A stretch of DNA of 64,000 nt, taken from the NCBI RefSeq assembly GCF_000971255.1, contig NZ_BBMC01000004.1, positions 248,001 to 312,000 of the forward strand, written 5' to 3'. A model generated the notes under the pieces. It was not told the DNA's origin, made no database searches, and worked only from the letters and a program-made list of their open reading frames with translations. Made by a program: the position numbers and the translations under genes. Each line of letters opens with the position of its first letter. Positions within the stretch are counted from its first letter, which is position 1. The DNA comes from Demequina rhizosphaerae. Its GTDB lineage: Bacteria > Actinomycetota > Actinomycetes > Actinomycetales > Demequinaceae. Of the stretch, positions 36,083-44,091 are shown piece by piece.

Positions 36083-36101
36083 TAGTCTCGGCCCAAGACT
36101 A
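36083..36101. promoter_or_regulatory. Candidate operator of the ureide (acetamidase-pucG) operon
   Basis: TAGTCT-N7-AGACTA, 6-bp perfect arms, 37 bases before the acetamidase-like start and 60 bases from the divergent DUF1275 gene. The TetR protein encoded at the end of the operon (41347) is the obvious candidate to bind it; that is inference. Confidence 0.5.
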
Positions 36102-36137
36102 GGGCACGCCGTTCAGCGCGCACCGAGGGGAGGCCGC

Positions 36138-37226
36138 GTGGGCGACTACCAGGGCACACTCCAGCCCGGCGCGCGCGTGGACGATGCGGTGTACCTCCCG
36201 GCCGAGCCCGGCGCCGTGCGCTGGGGGCGACTCCCCAAGCGCGGCGACGCGCCCGTCCTCACGGTCGACCCCGGCACGGCGCTCACCGTCGACACGGTGA
36301 GCCACGAGGGGCTCCTGCCGGACCAGGGCTCGGACCCCGCCGCGTTCTTCGACGGCCACGGCGTGGCCCGCGAGGACGTGCTCGAGGACGCGATCGCCAT
36401 CGCGGCCGCCGGCGCGCGCGGTCCCGAGGACGGCCCCCACGTCGTCACCGGGCCCGTCGAGGTGCGCGGCGCACGGCCCGGCGACCTCCTCGCGATCACG
36501 CTGCTCGACGCCACGCCGCGCGTCGACTACGGCGTCATCTCGAACCGTCACGGCCGCGGCGCCCTCCCCGGGGAGATGCCCGCCGGCCCCGCCGACGTCT
36601 CCGTCTTCACCCCCATCTCGCCCGACGAGCACGGCGAGTGGCGCGGGCGCCTGCCGCTCACCGAGGGCGGCGAGCGCGCGGTGTCGTTCCCGCTCGCGCC
36701 CTTCCTCGGCATCATGGGCGTCGCCACCGACACCGCGGAGGCCGCCCACTCGGTGCCGCCCGGCCCGCACGGCGGCAACATCGACATCCGCCACCTCACC
36801 GCCGGCGCGACGCTCCACATCCCGGTCCAGGTCCCCGGCGCGCTCGCCTACGTGGGCGACCCGCACTTCGCGCAGGGCAACGGCGAGGTCGCGCTCACCG
36901 CCCTCGAGGCCTCGCTCCGGGTGCGCATCCGGCTCGACGTGCTCGACGCGAGCGAGGCGGCGCGGGAGTTCGGCGACCTCGCGACCCCGCTCGCGGCGGA
37001 CGCGACGCACCTCATGCCCACCGGCCTCGACGCGGACCTCGACGAGGCGATGCGCGCATGCGTGCGGCAGGCGATCGCGCTGCTCGGGGCGCGCTACGGG
37101 ATGGCGCCGCACCTCGCGTACGCGTACCTGTCGGCCGCCACGGACTTCGAGATCTCCCAGGTCGTCGACCTGGTCACGGGCGTCCACGCCCGCATCCGTC
37201 GCGCCGACTTCGAGGGGGTCAGGTGA
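36138..37226 (+). CDS. Acetamidase/formamidase family protein
   Basis: 362 residues from GTG 36138. Family features: VDTVSHEGL near residue 55, DVLEDAIAIAAAG, GPHVVTGPVEVRGARPGDLLAITLLD, FLGIMGVA, PPGPHGGNIDIRHLTAGATLHIPVQVPGAL and GDPHFAQGNGEVALTALE. These enzymes release ammonia from short amides such as formamide and acetamide. It opens an operon with a fused amidase, pucG, an M20 amidohydrolase and a TetR gene, so its natural substrate may be an amide from ureide breakdown such as oxamate (inference). Its TGA overlaps the next GTG. Confidence 0.88.
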   Translation: MGDYQGTLQPGARVDDAVYLPAEPGAVRWGRLPKRGDAPVLTVDPGTALTVDTVSHEGLLPDQGSDPAAFFDGHGVAREDVLEDAIAIAAAGARGPEDGPHVVTGPVEVRGARPGDLLAITLLDATPRVDYGVISNRHGRGALPGEMPAGPADVSVFTPISPDEHGEWRGRLPLTEGGERAVSFPLAPFLGIMGVATDTAEAAHSVPPGPHGGNIDIRHLTAGATLHIPVQVPGALAYVGDPHFAQGNGEVALTALEASLRVRIRLDVLDASEAAREFGDLATPLAADATHLMPTGLDADLDEAMRACVRQAIALLGARYGMAPHLAYAYLSAATDFEISQVVDLVTGVHARIRRADFEGVR

Positions 37227-38803
37227 GGGTTCGCATCGAGGGGGGCGCGCCCGCGCCCGAGGGCCTGATCGACGCCGTGCTCGCGTACGAGGCGGCGCTC
37301 GCGGCCGACGACCTGGACGCGCTCGCCGACGCGTTCGAGCGCGGCGCGGACGCCGTGCGTGGCGACCGCGGCGGGCTCCTGGTCGGGCACGCCCGGATCA
37401 CCGGCTTCCGTGCCCGCCGCGGCGGCGCCGGCGCGCGCGAGGTCGCCGAGCTGCGGGTCCACCTCGCGGGGGACGATGCGGCACACGTCACCACCGTCAA
37501 CGTCCCGTCGGGCGGGGGTCGCGGCCTCGTCACGCAGCTGTGGCGGCGCGCCGACGACGGCGCATGGCGCATCGCTGCCGCGCACGTCACCGCGCCCGCG
37601 CCCGCCTTCGACACCCGCGTGTGGCGCGCCGTCGGGGCTCCGCTGGTCGCCGGCGCGGGCGACGGCCCGCTCGCCGGGGAGACCGTCGCGGTCAAGGACC
37701 TCTTCGCGGTCGCCGGCCACCGCATCGGCGTCGGGGTGCGCGCGTACCTCGCCGAGGCCCCCGTCGAGGACGAGAGCGCGCCCGCCGTCCAGGCGCTTCT
37801 CGACGCCGGCGCGGACGTGGCCGGGATCGCGCAGACCGACCAGTTCGCGTACTCGATCGCGGGCCTCAACCCCGACTACGGCACCCCGCCCAACCCCGCC
37901 GTCCCCGGCGCGATCCCGGGCGGCTCGAGCTCGGGCCCGGCCGCCGCGGTCGCGCTCGGCCAGGCGAGCATCGGCCTCGGCACCGACACCGCCGGCTCCA
38001 TCCGCGTCCCGGCCTCCTACATGGGCCTGTGGGGGCTGCGCCCCACGCACGGCGCGGTGAGCCTCGAGCGCGTGGCGCCGCTCGCGCCCCGCTACGACAC
38101 GGCCGGCTGGATCACCCGCGACGGGGAGACGATGCGCCGGGTCGCCGCGGTCGGGCTCGCGGGCGTCGACGCGGTCCCCGTCTCGGGCGACCTCCTTGCC
38201 GCGCCGTCCGCCATGATGTCCTGCGACGCCGGGGTGCGCGACGCGTTCGACGCGGCGCTGGCCGCGCTCGGCGCTGCGGGGACGCGCGTCGCGCCGGTCG
38301 ACCTGCCGCCGCTCGACGCGCTGCTCACCGCGTTCCGGGTGACGCAGCAGGCCGAGGCGTGGCGCGCCGACGGCGCGTGGGTCGAGGCCCACCCCGGCGC
38401 GCTCGCGCCGGACATCCAGGAGCGCTTCGACCTCGCCCGCGACGTCACGCCCGACCAGGAGGAGCACGCGCTCGCGGACGCGGGGCTGCTCGCCGCCCGG
38501 CTCGACCTCGAGCTCGGCGACGGGATCCTGCTCGTCCCGGCCGCCGCATCGTCCGCGCCGCGGCTCGACGCGAGCGAGGCCGAGCTCGAGTCGCGCCGCC
38601 GCGCCACCCTCTCCATCACCGCGATCGCCGGCCTCACCGGACGCCCGGCGCTGTCGGTGCCGCTCCTCGACACCCCCGACGGGCCCGTGGGCCTGTGCCT
38701 CGTCGGGCCCCGCGGCTCGGACCTCGCGCTCATCGACGCGGGGCTCGCGATCGAGGCCGTGCTGCGCAATCCCGGCGAAACATCGCTCGGGCAGACTGTG
38801 TAA
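37223..38803 (+). CDS. AtzH/HpxZ-like domain fused to an amidase-signature enzyme (HpxY/AtzE-like)
   Basis: 526 residues from GTG 37223. Residues 1 to about 130 are a SnoaL-fold domain of the DUF3225/AtzH type (LIDAVLAYEAALAADDLDALADAF, RARRGGAGAREVAELRVHL, TQLWRRADDGAWRIAAAHVT). The rest is an amidase-signature domain with the Ser-cisSer-Lys triad: VAVKDLF (Lys), GGSSSGPAAAVA (cis-Ser) and GTDTAGSIRVPA (nucleophile). In Klebsiella hpx clusters separate HpxZ and HpxY proteins of these two families go with purine catabolism; here they are one chain beside pucG. It may hydrolyse oxalurate or a related acylurea (inference). No AtzG/HpxX-like small subunit is seen. Confidence 0.86.
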   Translation: MRVRIEGGAPAPEGLIDAVLAYEAALAADDLDALADAFERGADAVRGDRGGLLVGHARITGFRARRGGAGAREVAELRVHLAGDDAAHVTTVNVPSGGGRGLVTQLWRRADDGAWRIAAAHVTAPAPAFDTRVWRAVGAPLVAGAGDGPLAGETVAVKDLFAVAGHRIGVGVRAYLAEAPVEDESAPAVQALLDAGADVAGIAQTDQFAYSIAGLNPDYGTPPNPAVPGAIPGGSSSGPAAAVALGQASIGLGTDTAGSIRVPASYMGLWGLRPTHGAVSLERVAPLAPRYDTAGWITRDGETMRRVAAVGLAGVDAVPVSGDLLAAPSAMMSCDAGVRDAFDAALAALGAAGTRVAPVDLPPLDALLTAFRVTQQAEAWRADGAWVEAHPGALAPDIQERFDLARDVTPDQEEHALADAGLLAARLDLELGDGILLVPAAASSAPRLDASEAELESRRRATLSITAIAGLTGRPALSVPLLDTPDGPVGLCLVGPRGSDLALIDAGLAIEAVLRNPGETSLGQTV

Positions 38804-38806
38804 GCC

Positions 38807-38826
38807 ACATCAACATTCCGGGGAGG
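38807..38826. promoter_or_regulatory. Shared purine-catabolism motif, copy at pucG
   Basis: ACATCAACATTCCGGGGAGG, immediately upstream of pucG; 16 of 20 bases match the element upstream of the uricase gene at 55424. It partly overlaps the GGGGAGG ribosome site of pucG. Confidence 0.5.
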
Positions 38827-38831
38827 CCCCG

Positions 38832-40058
38832 ATGTCCCTGCCAGGCCCGATCGACCCGCCCGCGCGCCTGCTCATGGGGCCCGGCCCCATCACGGCGCAC
38901 CCGCGCGTGCTGCAGGCGATGTCGGCGCAGCTGGTGGGGCAGTACGACCCCTTCATGACCGGGGCGATGGGCGAGGTCCAGGACCTGTACCGCGGGGTCT
39001 TCGCGACCGCGAACACGCACACGCTGCTCGTCGACTCGACCGCGCGCGGCGCGATCGAGGCCGCGCTGGTGTCGCTGCTCGAGCCCGGCGACCGGGTGCT
39101 CGTGCCGGTGATGGGGCGCTTCGGCCACCTGCTCGTCGAGATCGCGGAGCGGTGCGGCGCCGAGGTGCACACCGTGGACGCGCCGTGGGGCGAGGTCGTG
39201 CCGCTCGAGGCGATCGCCGCGGCGATGGAGCGCGCGCGGCCCAAGGTGCTGGCGATGGTCCACGGCGACACCTCGACCACGATGCGCCAGCCGTTCGACG
39301 GCCTGCGCGAGCTGTGCGACCGCTACGACTGCCTGCTGTACGCGGACGTCACCGCGACCCTCGGCGGCAACCCGTTCCCCACCGACGCGTGGGGCGTGGA
39401 CGCCGCGACCGCGGGGCTGCAGAAGTGCCTCGGCGGGCCGTCGGGGTCGGCACCGGCCACGTTCTCGCCGCGCGCGGTCGAGGTGATCGAGGCGCGGCGC
39501 AGCATCGAGGCCGGGATCCGCGAGCCCGGCGACCCGACCGTGGCCCACCCGATCCGCTCGAACTACCTCGATCTCGCGATGATCTTCGACTACTGGTCGC
39601 CCCGCCGCCTCAACCACCACACCGAGGCCACCACGATGCTCTACGGCGCGCGCGAGTGCGCCCGGATCATCCTCGAGGAGGGCCTCGACGCGTACCAGGC
39701 GCGGCACGACCTGCACGGCCGGGCGATGCTCGCCGGCGTCGAGGGACTGGGGCTCGCCGTCTACGGCGACCGCGCGCACCGCATGGCGAACATCGTCGCC
39801 GTCGAGATCCCCGACGGAGTCGACGGCGAGGCGGTGCGCGGGTCGTTGCTGCGCGACTTCGGCATCGAGATCGGCACGTCCTTCGGGCCGCTCGCGGGGC
39901 GCGTGTGGCGCATCGGCACGATGGGCTGGAACGCCCGCACCGATGCGGTGCTCGCCACGCTCGCGGCCCTCGAGGCCGTGCTCCGGCGCCAGGGCGTGCC
40001 CGTGCCGCCGGGCGGGGGAGTGGACGCCGCCTACGACGTGTACGGGGCCGCCGCATGA
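38832..40058 (+). CDS. pucG: (S)-ureidoglycine-glyoxylate aminotransferase (PucG-like)
   Basis: 408 residues. A PLP fold-type I class V aminotransferase: LLMGPGPITAHPRVLQAMSAQLVGQYDP, VHGDTSTTMRQP, YADVTATLGGNP and the PLP lysine in LQKCLGGPSGSAP; the C-terminus has FGIEIGTSFGPLAGRVWRIGTMGWNAR. The LGGPSG context and FDYWSPRRLNHHTEAT fit PucG better than serine-glyoxylate or alanine-glyoxylate enzymes. PucG converts ureidoglycine and glyoxylate into oxalurate and glycine. Clustered with an M20 amidohydrolase and an amidase fusion, which agrees with that role. Confidence 0.87.
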   Translation: MSLPGPIDPPARLLMGPGPITAHPRVLQAMSAQLVGQYDPFMTGAMGEVQDLYRGVFATANTHTLLVDSTARGAIEAALVSLLEPGDRVLVPVMGRFGHLLVEIAERCGAEVHTVDAPWGEVVPLEAIAAAMERARPKVLAMVHGDTSTTMRQPFDGLRELCDRYDCLLYADVTATLGGNPFPTDAWGVDAATAGLQKCLGGPSGSAPATFSPRAVEVIEARRSIEAGIREPGDPTVAHPIRSNYLDLAMIFDYWSPRRLNHHTEATTMLYGARECARIILEEGLDAYQARHDLHGRAMLAGVEGLGLAVYGDRAHRMANIVAVEIPDGVDGEAVRGSLLRDFGIEIGTSFGPLAGRVWRIGTMGWNARTDAVLATLAALEAVLRRQGVPVPPGGGVDAAYDVYGAAA

Positions 40059-41347
40059 GCCGCCGGTCGCGGGCGAAGGGCCCGTCCGAGGCCGCGCTCG
40101 CGGACGCGCGCGAGGCACTTCGGCGGTGCGACGTCCTCGCGGGCCTGTCGTCGATGGAGGGCGGCATCGAGCGCGTCTACCTGTCACCCGAGCACGCGCA
40201 GGCGAACGCCCGGGTGGCCGAATGGATCGAGGCCGCCGGCATGCGCGCGTGGCAGGACGAGGCGGGCAACGCGCGCGGCTCGTACCCGGCCGAGACCGCC
40301 GAGGCGCCGGTGCTGCTCCTCGGCTCCCACCTCGACACGGTGCCCGATGCGGGCCGCTACGACGGCGTCCTCGGCGTGATGATCGCGCTCGCGGTCGTCG
40401 CGCGCCTGAGCGAGCACGGCGTGCGCCTGCCGTTCGGCCTCGAGGTGCTGGGCTTCGCCGACGAGGAGGGGGTCCGCTTCGGGCGCACCCTGCTGGGCTC
40501 GTGCGCGGTCGCCGGCACGTTCGAGCACGAGTGGCTCGAGCTGGCCGACGCCGACGGCGTGACGATGCGCGAGGCGTTCGCCGCGTTCGGGCTCGACCCC
40601 GACCGGGTGGTCGAGGCCGCGCTCGACCCCGCGGGGGTGCTCGGCTACCTCGAGGCGCACATCGAGCAGGGCCCGCTGCTGCTCGACGCGGGCCGTCCGC
40701 TCGGCGTCGTGTCGGGGATCATGGGCGCCAAGCGCTTCGACCTCGCCATGGAGGGCCAGGCCGGCCACGCGGGCGGCGTGCCGATGCTGCACCGCCGCGA
40801 CGCGCTGCTCGGCGCCGCCGAGGCCGCGCTCGCGGTCGAGCAGGTCGCGCTCACCGAGGGCGTCGTGGGCACGGTCGGCGAGATGCGGGTCGAGCCGGGC
40901 GCCGCCAACGTGATCCCGGGGCGCGCGGAGTTCTCGCTCGACGTGCGCGCCGCCTCCGACGCGCAGCGCGACGGCGCGTGGGAGCGGATCCGCGCCCACG
41001 CGGTCGAGGCCGCGGGCCGGCGCCGTCTCCAGTTCTCCGAGACGCTGCGCCACGTGGCGCGCGCGACCTCGTCCGAGCGGCGGCTGAGCGAGGCGGTCGA
41101 GCACGGCGTCCGCGCGGTCACCGGCGAGGACGAGGCGATGGAGTTGCAGTCGAAGGCGGGCCACGACGCGATGGCGATCGCGTCGCTCGCCCCGTACGCG
41201 ATGCTCTTCGTGCGCAACGGCAACGGCGGGATCAGCCATCACCCCGACGAGATCGTCACGGTCGAGGACGTCGCCCTCGCGATCGACGCGTTCGAGGCCG
41301 CGGTCCTCTCTATCGCGCAGCGGCAGGGAGCGGCTACGGTGGCGTGA
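40055..41347 (+). CDS. M20 family amidohydrolase, probable allantoate amidohydrolase
   Basis: 430 residues. Metal and substrate motifs: LLGSHLDTVPDAGRYDGVLGV, GFADEEGVRFG, LEAHIEQGP, GQAGHAGGVPM, VRNGNGGISHHPDEIV. It belongs with allantoate amidohydrolases and carbamoyl-amino-acid hydrolases. The overlap with pucG (ATGA) favours allantoate as substrate, giving ureidoglycine for PucG, carbon dioxide and ammonia. A second M20 paralogue sits in the hut operon at 20050 and probably has a different substrate. The TetR gene follows with TGATG overlap. Confidence 0.87.
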   Translation: MSRRSRAKGPSEAALADAREALRRCDVLAGLSSMEGGIERVYLSPEHAQANARVAEWIEAAGMRAWQDEAGNARGSYPAETAEAPVLLLGSHLDTVPDAGRYDGVLGVMIALAVVARLSEHGVRLPFGLEVLGFADEEGVRFGRTLLGSCAVAGTFEHEWLELADADGVTMREAFAAFGLDPDRVVEAALDPAGVLGYLEAHIEQGPLLLDAGRPLGVVSGIMGAKRFDLAMEGQAGHAGGVPMLHRRDALLGAAEAALAVEQVALTEGVVGTVGEMRVEPGAANVIPGRAEFSLDVRAASDAQRDGAWERIRAHAVEAAGRRRLQFSETLRHVARATSSERRLSEAVEHGVRAVTGEDEAMELQSKAGHDAMAIASLAPYAMLFVRNGNGGISHHPDEIVTVEDVALAIDAFEAAVLSIAQRQGAATVA

Positions 41348-42027
41348 TGACCCAGCCCGCCACGTCTCGACGCCCGCGCGCCGAGCGGGGCGACTACCGG
41401 GCGAACCACATCCGCCTCATCGACGCGGCCTTCGCCGTGTTCGACGACACCGACATCGAGGCGCCGCTGTCCGCCGTCGCGCAGCGGGCCGGCGTGGGCG
41501 AGGCGACGCTGTACCGCCACTTCGCGGGCAAGGACGAGCTGGTGCTCGAGATGTACGCGATCGCGATGACGCGCGTCGAGCAGCGGGTGCTCGCCGCGCT
41601 CGCGGTGCCGGGTCAGGACGCGGCCGCCAAGCTCGACGCGTTCTTCGACGCGATGGTCGGCGCGCTCGCGCGCCACCGCTCCTACCCTCAGCTCGCCGTC
41701 CGCGGCGCGCGCATCCGTCCCGGCCGTTCGGGCGACCCGCGGGTCCGCGAGGCGCTCCGCGCGCTCGTCGCGGAGGGCAAGGCCGCGGGGCTGCTCGAGG
41801 AGGACGTCCTCGCGGCGGACCTCGTCACCCTCGCGCTGACGTCAGGCACGCTCGCGGCCGATGCGACGCCCGCGACCGAGTTCGGGTGGAAGCGGCACCT
41901 CGCGCTGGGCAGGCGGGGTCTCGCGCCCGCCGACGCGGTCGACCGCGACCGGGCGCTCGCGGCGGTCGCCGTCCCGGCGTGGCTGTTCGAGGAGCCGGAC
42001 GACCCGGACGAGCCCGCGCCGGAGTGA
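41347..42027 (+). CDS. TetR-family regulator of the ureide operon
   Basis: 226 residues. Helix-turn-helix at about residues 20-68 (LIDAAFAVFDDTDIEAPLSAVAQRAGVGEATLYRHFAGKDEL); helical ligand domain after it and an acidic Pro-rich tail (FEEPDDPDEPAPE). Being the last gene of a five-gene operon for ureide breakdown, it may sense a purine-derived intermediate and act on the palindrome at 36083. Similar in domain plan to the TetR protein at 31978 but clearly distinct in sequence. Confidence 0.88.
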   Translation: MTQPATSRRPRAERGDYRANHIRLIDAAFAVFDDTDIEAPLSAVAQRAGVGEATLYRHFAGKDELVLEMYAIAMTRVEQRVLAALAVPGQDAAAKLDAFFDAMVGALARHRSYPQLAVRGARIRPGRSGDPRVREALRALVAEGKAAGLLEEDVLAADLVTLALTSGTLAADATPATEFGWKRHLALGRRGLAPADAVDRDRALAAVAVPAWLFEEPDDPDEPAPE

Positions 42028-42321
42028 CCGGAGCGCGCCGCCGAGGCCCCGAGTACCGCCGCCGACGCGCGAGCCGCGCGCGAGGTTGACACCATTTCTG
42101 GGGGCTTTCGGCCGTGCCGACGCGGGCGTAGCGTCGAAGACGCGCAACGAGAGCAGCGCTCTCGGAACAGGTCGGGCCCACGGGTCCGGGCCTTCGAGGG
42201 GGAGTGCGGGCGCGAGCGCCGGGCCGGACGCTTCGCCCGACCCCGCAGGCGCCCGCGGCGCACGCCTCCCCGCCACCAGCCACTGCCCGCGCCTCACGGC
42301 GCATGTCCCCGGGAGATGGAC
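42028..42321. other. Intergenic leader with hairpins before a small membrane-protein gene
   Basis: No gene is supported in these 294 bases. TTGACA occurs at 42086 without a clear -10 at the right distance. CGAGAGC-AGC-GCTCTCG (42145-42161) is a 7-bp-arm inverted repeat, and GGCCC/GGGCC (about 42176-42193) forms another small hairpin. The region could be a structured 5' leader of the small protein gene; no riboswitch class is recognised. Confidence 0.35.
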
Positions 42322-42525
42322 ATGGCAGATACGCACTCGGCGCAGTCGCACACCCGGATCCGCATCATGGTGGGCCTGGCTGCGGCCGCCATCATCGCCG
42401 CGATCGTCTGGATCGCCATCGTCGCCTCGAGCGGCTCCGACACGCCGTCCACGCTCACGGGCGACGTCGAGAACATCCCATCGCTCACCTTCGACGACAA
42501 CCTGTCGCCGATGTCGGGCAAGTGA
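42322..42525 (+). CDS. Small single-pass membrane protein of unknown function
   Basis: 67 residues from ATG 42322, with GGGAG 6 bases upstream; ATG 42316 would add two residues. A short polar start (MADTHSAQSHTRIRI) leads into one hydrophobic helix (MVGLAAAAIIAAIVWIAIVAS) and an outward Ser/Thr/Asp-rich tail ending SPMSGK. No lipobox. A 14-bp terminator follows at 42533, so it is a free-standing short transcription unit, which supports it as a real gene. Confidence 0.6.
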   Translation: MADTHSAQSHTRIRIMVGLAAAAIIAAIVWIAIVASSGSDTPSTLTGDVENIPSLTFDDNLSPMSGK

Positions 42526-42532
42526 CCCGAAC

Positions 42533-42564
42533 GCGAGGGCGGCCCCGCACGGGGCCGCCCTCGC
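42533..42564 (+). terminator. Terminator after the small membrane-protein gene
   Basis: 14-bp perfect stem (GCGAGGGCGGCCCC / GGGGCCGCCCTCGC) with loop GCAC, starting 8 bases after the stop codon. Confidence 0.82.
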
Positions 42565-42648
42565 CCCGCCTGGCACCCCCGGCCCGGTGCCACCGGGGAC
42601 CCGCGCGGCCCTGTGCCCGCGCATCGTCCCGCGCCTAGGCTCGCGGTC

Positions 42649-43488
42649 ATGACGACCCATCCCTTCCGCCAGGTCGACGTGTTCGGCTCCGGCCCCTTCA
42701 CGGGCAACCCCGTCGCCGTCGTGCTCGACGCCGAGGGCCTCACCGACGAGCAGATGGCGACCATCTCGGAGTGGACCAACCTCTCCGAGTGCACGTTCGT
42801 GCTGCCGCCGACCACGCCCGAGGCCGACTACCGCGTCCGCATCTTCACGCTGCGCAAGGAGCTGCCGTTCGCCGGGCACCCGACGCTCGGCACCGCGCGG
42901 GCGTGGCTCGACGCGGGCGGCGTCCCGCGCGATCCCGCACTGCTCGTGCAGGAGTGCGGCGCGGGCCTCGTGCCCGTCCGCCGCGAGGGCGGCACGCTCG
43001 CGTTCGCGGCCCCGCCGACGGTGCGCTCGGGCCCGGTCGACGAGGCGGAGCTCGCGCGCTACCGCGACGAGCTCGGGCTGGCGCCCGAGGACGTGGTCGC
43101 GAGCCGGTGGGTGGACAACGGGCCCGGCTGGGTCGGGCTGCTGCTGCGCGACGCCGAGGCGGTGCTCGCGATCGAGCCGACGGTCACCGCGGGCGAGCGG
43201 TTCATCGGCGTCGCGGGTCCCCACGCGCCCGGCGGCGAGGCCGCGATCGAGGTGCGCGCGTTCTTCACGGGCGGCGACGGCCCGCTGCGCGAGGATCCCG
43301 TCACGGGCAGCCTCAACGCGTCGCTCGCGCAGTGGCTCACCGAGGAGGGCATCCTGGCCGCGCCGTACGTCGCGGCGCAGGGCACCGCGATGGGCAGGGC
43401 CGGCCGCGTCACGGTCGACGCGGCGGACGGCGAGCTGTGGATCGGCGGCGCGACGGACGTCGCGATCGCCGGGACGATCGAGGCCTGA
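42649..43488 (+). CDS. PhzF-family isomerase/epimerase-like protein
   Basis: 279 residues from ATG 42649. PhzF fold: FRQVDVFGSGPFTGNPVAVVLDAEGL, the catalytic glutamate in TNLSECTFVLPP, RIFTLRKELPFAGHPTLGTA, and the second half EDPVTGSLNASLAQWL. The family includes PhzF itself and many enzymes of unknown substrate, so no reaction is claimed. TAGGCT 7 bases before the ATG suggests leaderless translation. A 12-base sequence (GAGGCCTGAGCC) is duplicated in tandem over its stop codon. Confidence 0.87.
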   Translation: MTTHPFRQVDVFGSGPFTGNPVAVVLDAEGLTDEQMATISEWTNLSECTFVLPPTTPEADYRVRIFTLRKELPFAGHPTLGTARAWLDAGGVPRDPALLVQECGAGLVPVRREGGTLAFAAPPTVRSGPVDEAELARYRDELGLAPEDVVASRWVDNGPGWVGLLLRDAEAVLAIEPTVTAGERFIGVAGPHAPGGEAAIEVRAFFTGGDGPLREDPVTGSLNASLAQWLTEEGILAAPYVAAQGTAMGRAGRVTVDAADGELWIGGATDVAIAGTIEA

Positions 43489-43507
43489 GCCGAGGCCTGA
43501 GCCGGGC

Positions 43508-44068
43508 TCAGCGCGAGTCGGCGTCCGAGGCGGCGCCGAGCCCGGTGCAGTCGACCTCCTCGGCGTGATGGCCGGCGAGGTAGTGGGCCGCGCCGCGCTC
43601 GCCGCCGACGGTCGCGAGCAGCGGGCCCAGGTGCGCGGAGCCCACGAGCACCGGATGGCCGGGCGTGCCGCCGTCGACCGCGCGGGCGAGCACCCGCGGG
43701 TCGCCGGTCCAGCGCTCGGCGACGCGGGCGACGGCCTCGGGCGCGAGGTCGGGCAGGTCCACGAGGGTCACGAGGACGGCGTCCGCGTGCGCGGCCCGGG
43801 CGATCTCGATGCCCGCCCGCAGGCTCGAGCCGATGCCCTCGTGCCACGCGTCCGCGATGACGCCGTGGGCGCCCTTGGGCAGGAGGTGCTTGGCCTCGTC
43901 GGCGCCCGCGCCGAGCACCGCGACCACGGGCTCGCACCCGGCGTCCGCGAGCAGGGTGCAGGCGCGCGGGAGCCAGGCCCCCGCATCATCGCGTGCCAGG
44001 GCCTTCGGTCCACCGAAGCGCGTGCCGGCCCCCGCCGCGAGCACCACGCCGACCAGCCTGTCTGCCAT
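43508..44068 (-). CDS. MobA/MocA-like nucleotidyltransferase
   Basis: 186 residues from ATG 44068; ATG 44077 is possible but TAGGAT lies 7 bases before 44068. The NTP-binding start GVVLAAGAGTRFGGPKALA and the metal-binding VTLVDLPDLAPEAV are typical of MocA/MobA-like enzymes; HPVLVG and DCTGLG near the end also fit. It probably attaches CMP or GMP to the molybdenum cofactor. The nearby xanthine dehydrogenase genes need such a cofactor, and the gene is divergent from uraD, so it belongs functionally to the purine set. Confidence 0.85.
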   Translation of the reverse strand: MADRLVGVVLAAGAGTRFGGPKALARDDAGAWLPRACTLLADAGCEPVVAVLGAGADEAKHLLPKGAHGVIADAWHEGIGSSLRAGIEIARAAHADAVLVTLVDLPDLAPEAVARVAERWTGDPRVLARAVDGGTPGHPVLVGSAHLGPLLATVGGERGAAHYLAGHHAEEVDCTGLGAASDADSR

Positions 44069-44091
44069 GCTGTTCATCCTAGGGAGGGAAC

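Noticed and set aside
42145-42161. CGAGAGC-AGC-GCTCTCG as another CebR-type operator
   Set aside because: It looks like GAGAGCGCTCTC but has three extra central bases, which would put the half-sites out of register for a LacI dimer.
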